A stretch of 22,645 nucleotides of DNA from Bacteroidales bacterium. GTDB taxonomy: Bacteria; Bacteroidota; Bacteroidia; Bacteroidales; NBLH01. The stretch spans positions 1-22,645 of the forward strand of contig JAKIUH010000018.1 of the NCBI GenBank assembly GCA_021647685.1, given 5' to 3'. The notes under the pieces were generated by a model, which was not told where the DNA came from, did not search any database, and worked only from the letters and a program-made list of their open reading frames with translations. The translations under genes and the position numbers were made by a program. Shown piece after piece: positions 22,386 through 22,645 of the stretch. The first letter of the stretch is position 1, and each line of letters begins with the position of its first letter.

Positions 22386-22645
22386 TTATTTTTTCTCCAA
22401 CGATTTTTTTTATTAACCGAAAAGCCAAATTTTCCTATTTCTGTACCTTGTTTATAATAAAATCCATGGGCATATGAAATTAATCCGGCACTACTTAGTT
22501 TGAAAGCTCCGGTTTCTTTGTCAATCAAGCTTTCATCGGCATTTACGGCAACTACTTCGGCAATAAACATATGGTGTGTACCCAAAGGAATGATTTGTTT
22601 TACTTTACATTCGATATTTAAAGGCGACTCTTTGATTAAGGGTGC
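22376..22645 (-). CDS. Flavin reductase-like protein (FMN-binding split barrel), 5' part outside the window
   Basis: The frame is open to the window edge and codes for the last 89 residues. It reads SPLNIECKVKQIIPLGTHHM, then FIAEVVAVNADESLID, which matches the conserved C-terminal half of the flavin reductase-like family (S-P-x-x-I/L-E-C and the G-x-H-x-x-x-x-G/A-E-V/I strands). A later segment, SAGLISYAHGFYYKQGTEIGKFGFSV, holds the common Y-x-x-G/Y-x-x-x-G-x-x-I/L end. Such proteins bind FMN and reduce it with NAD(P)H, or act as flavin-dependent oxidoreductases; the specific partner cannot be judged. The end is a run of basic residues (KKNRWRKNKKK) that is unusually long. The N-terminal FMN-binding part is not visible. 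Confidence 0.82.
   Translation of the reverse strand, partial: APLIKESPLNIECKVKQIIPLGTHHMFIAEVVAVNADESLIDKETGAFKLSSAGLISYAHGFYYKQGTEIGKFGFSVNKKNRWRKNKKK

Overview
The window looks like a chromosomal segment of an AT-rich Bacteroidota (Bacteroidetes) bacterium. Three things support this: a secreted protein with the C-terminal sorting domain of the type IX secretion system, promoters of the Bacteroidetes type (TTTG, about 19 bases, TAnnTTTG), and short dispersed repeats of the kind common between genes in this phylum. I see no rRNA, tRNA, CRISPR array, intact insertion sequence or phage genes.

Region 1 (1-4284, + strand) holds the 3' part of a large surface-type protein ending in MORN-like repeats, a nucleoside phosphorylase with a SirB1/transglutaminase-like gene 6 bases behind it, and a small protein with one C-terminal membrane helix. 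Region 2 (4285-4814) has no gene. It is a patchwork of decayed repeats: a 14-bp inverted repeat about 300 bp apart, an 84-bp duplicated block, and two adjacent small stem-loops.

Region 3 (4815-12349, - strand) holds a RelA/SpoT-type alarmone enzyme whose hydrolase site is intact but whose synthetase site is eroded, a type IX-secreted protein with fibronectin-like domains, a conserved protein of unknown function, prolyl-tRNA synthetase of the short archaeal/eukaryotic-like type, and a secreted protein of unknown function. Region 4 (12350-13657) contains a lipoprotein M23 peptidase gene interrupted by one in-frame TAG, followed by a 166-bp palindromic, MITE-like element.

Region 5 (13658-20780, - strand) is a seven-gene export operon in the order TetR regulator, TolC-like outer-membrane channel, lipoprotein HlyD-type adaptor, two ABC ATPases, two ABC-2 permeases. 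It resembles the enterobacterial cecR-ybhGFSR set, but the double ATPase YbhF is split into two genes and a TolC gene is included. The two ATPases carry complementary losses, so the pair should form one canonical and one degenerate ATP site. A near-consensus promoter and a 36-bp imperfect palindrome lie just upstream of the TetR gene, which suggests autoregulation. Region 6 (20910-22645, - strand) holds a ClC-type chloride/proton antiporter with its own near-consensus promoter and the 3' part of a flavin reductase-like gene cut by the window edge.

No wholly new multi-gene system is evident. The best leads are the nonsense-interrupted M23 gene, the eroded synthetase site, the split asymmetric ATPase pair, and the repeat elements at 4285-4810, 13436-13601 and inside the export operon.
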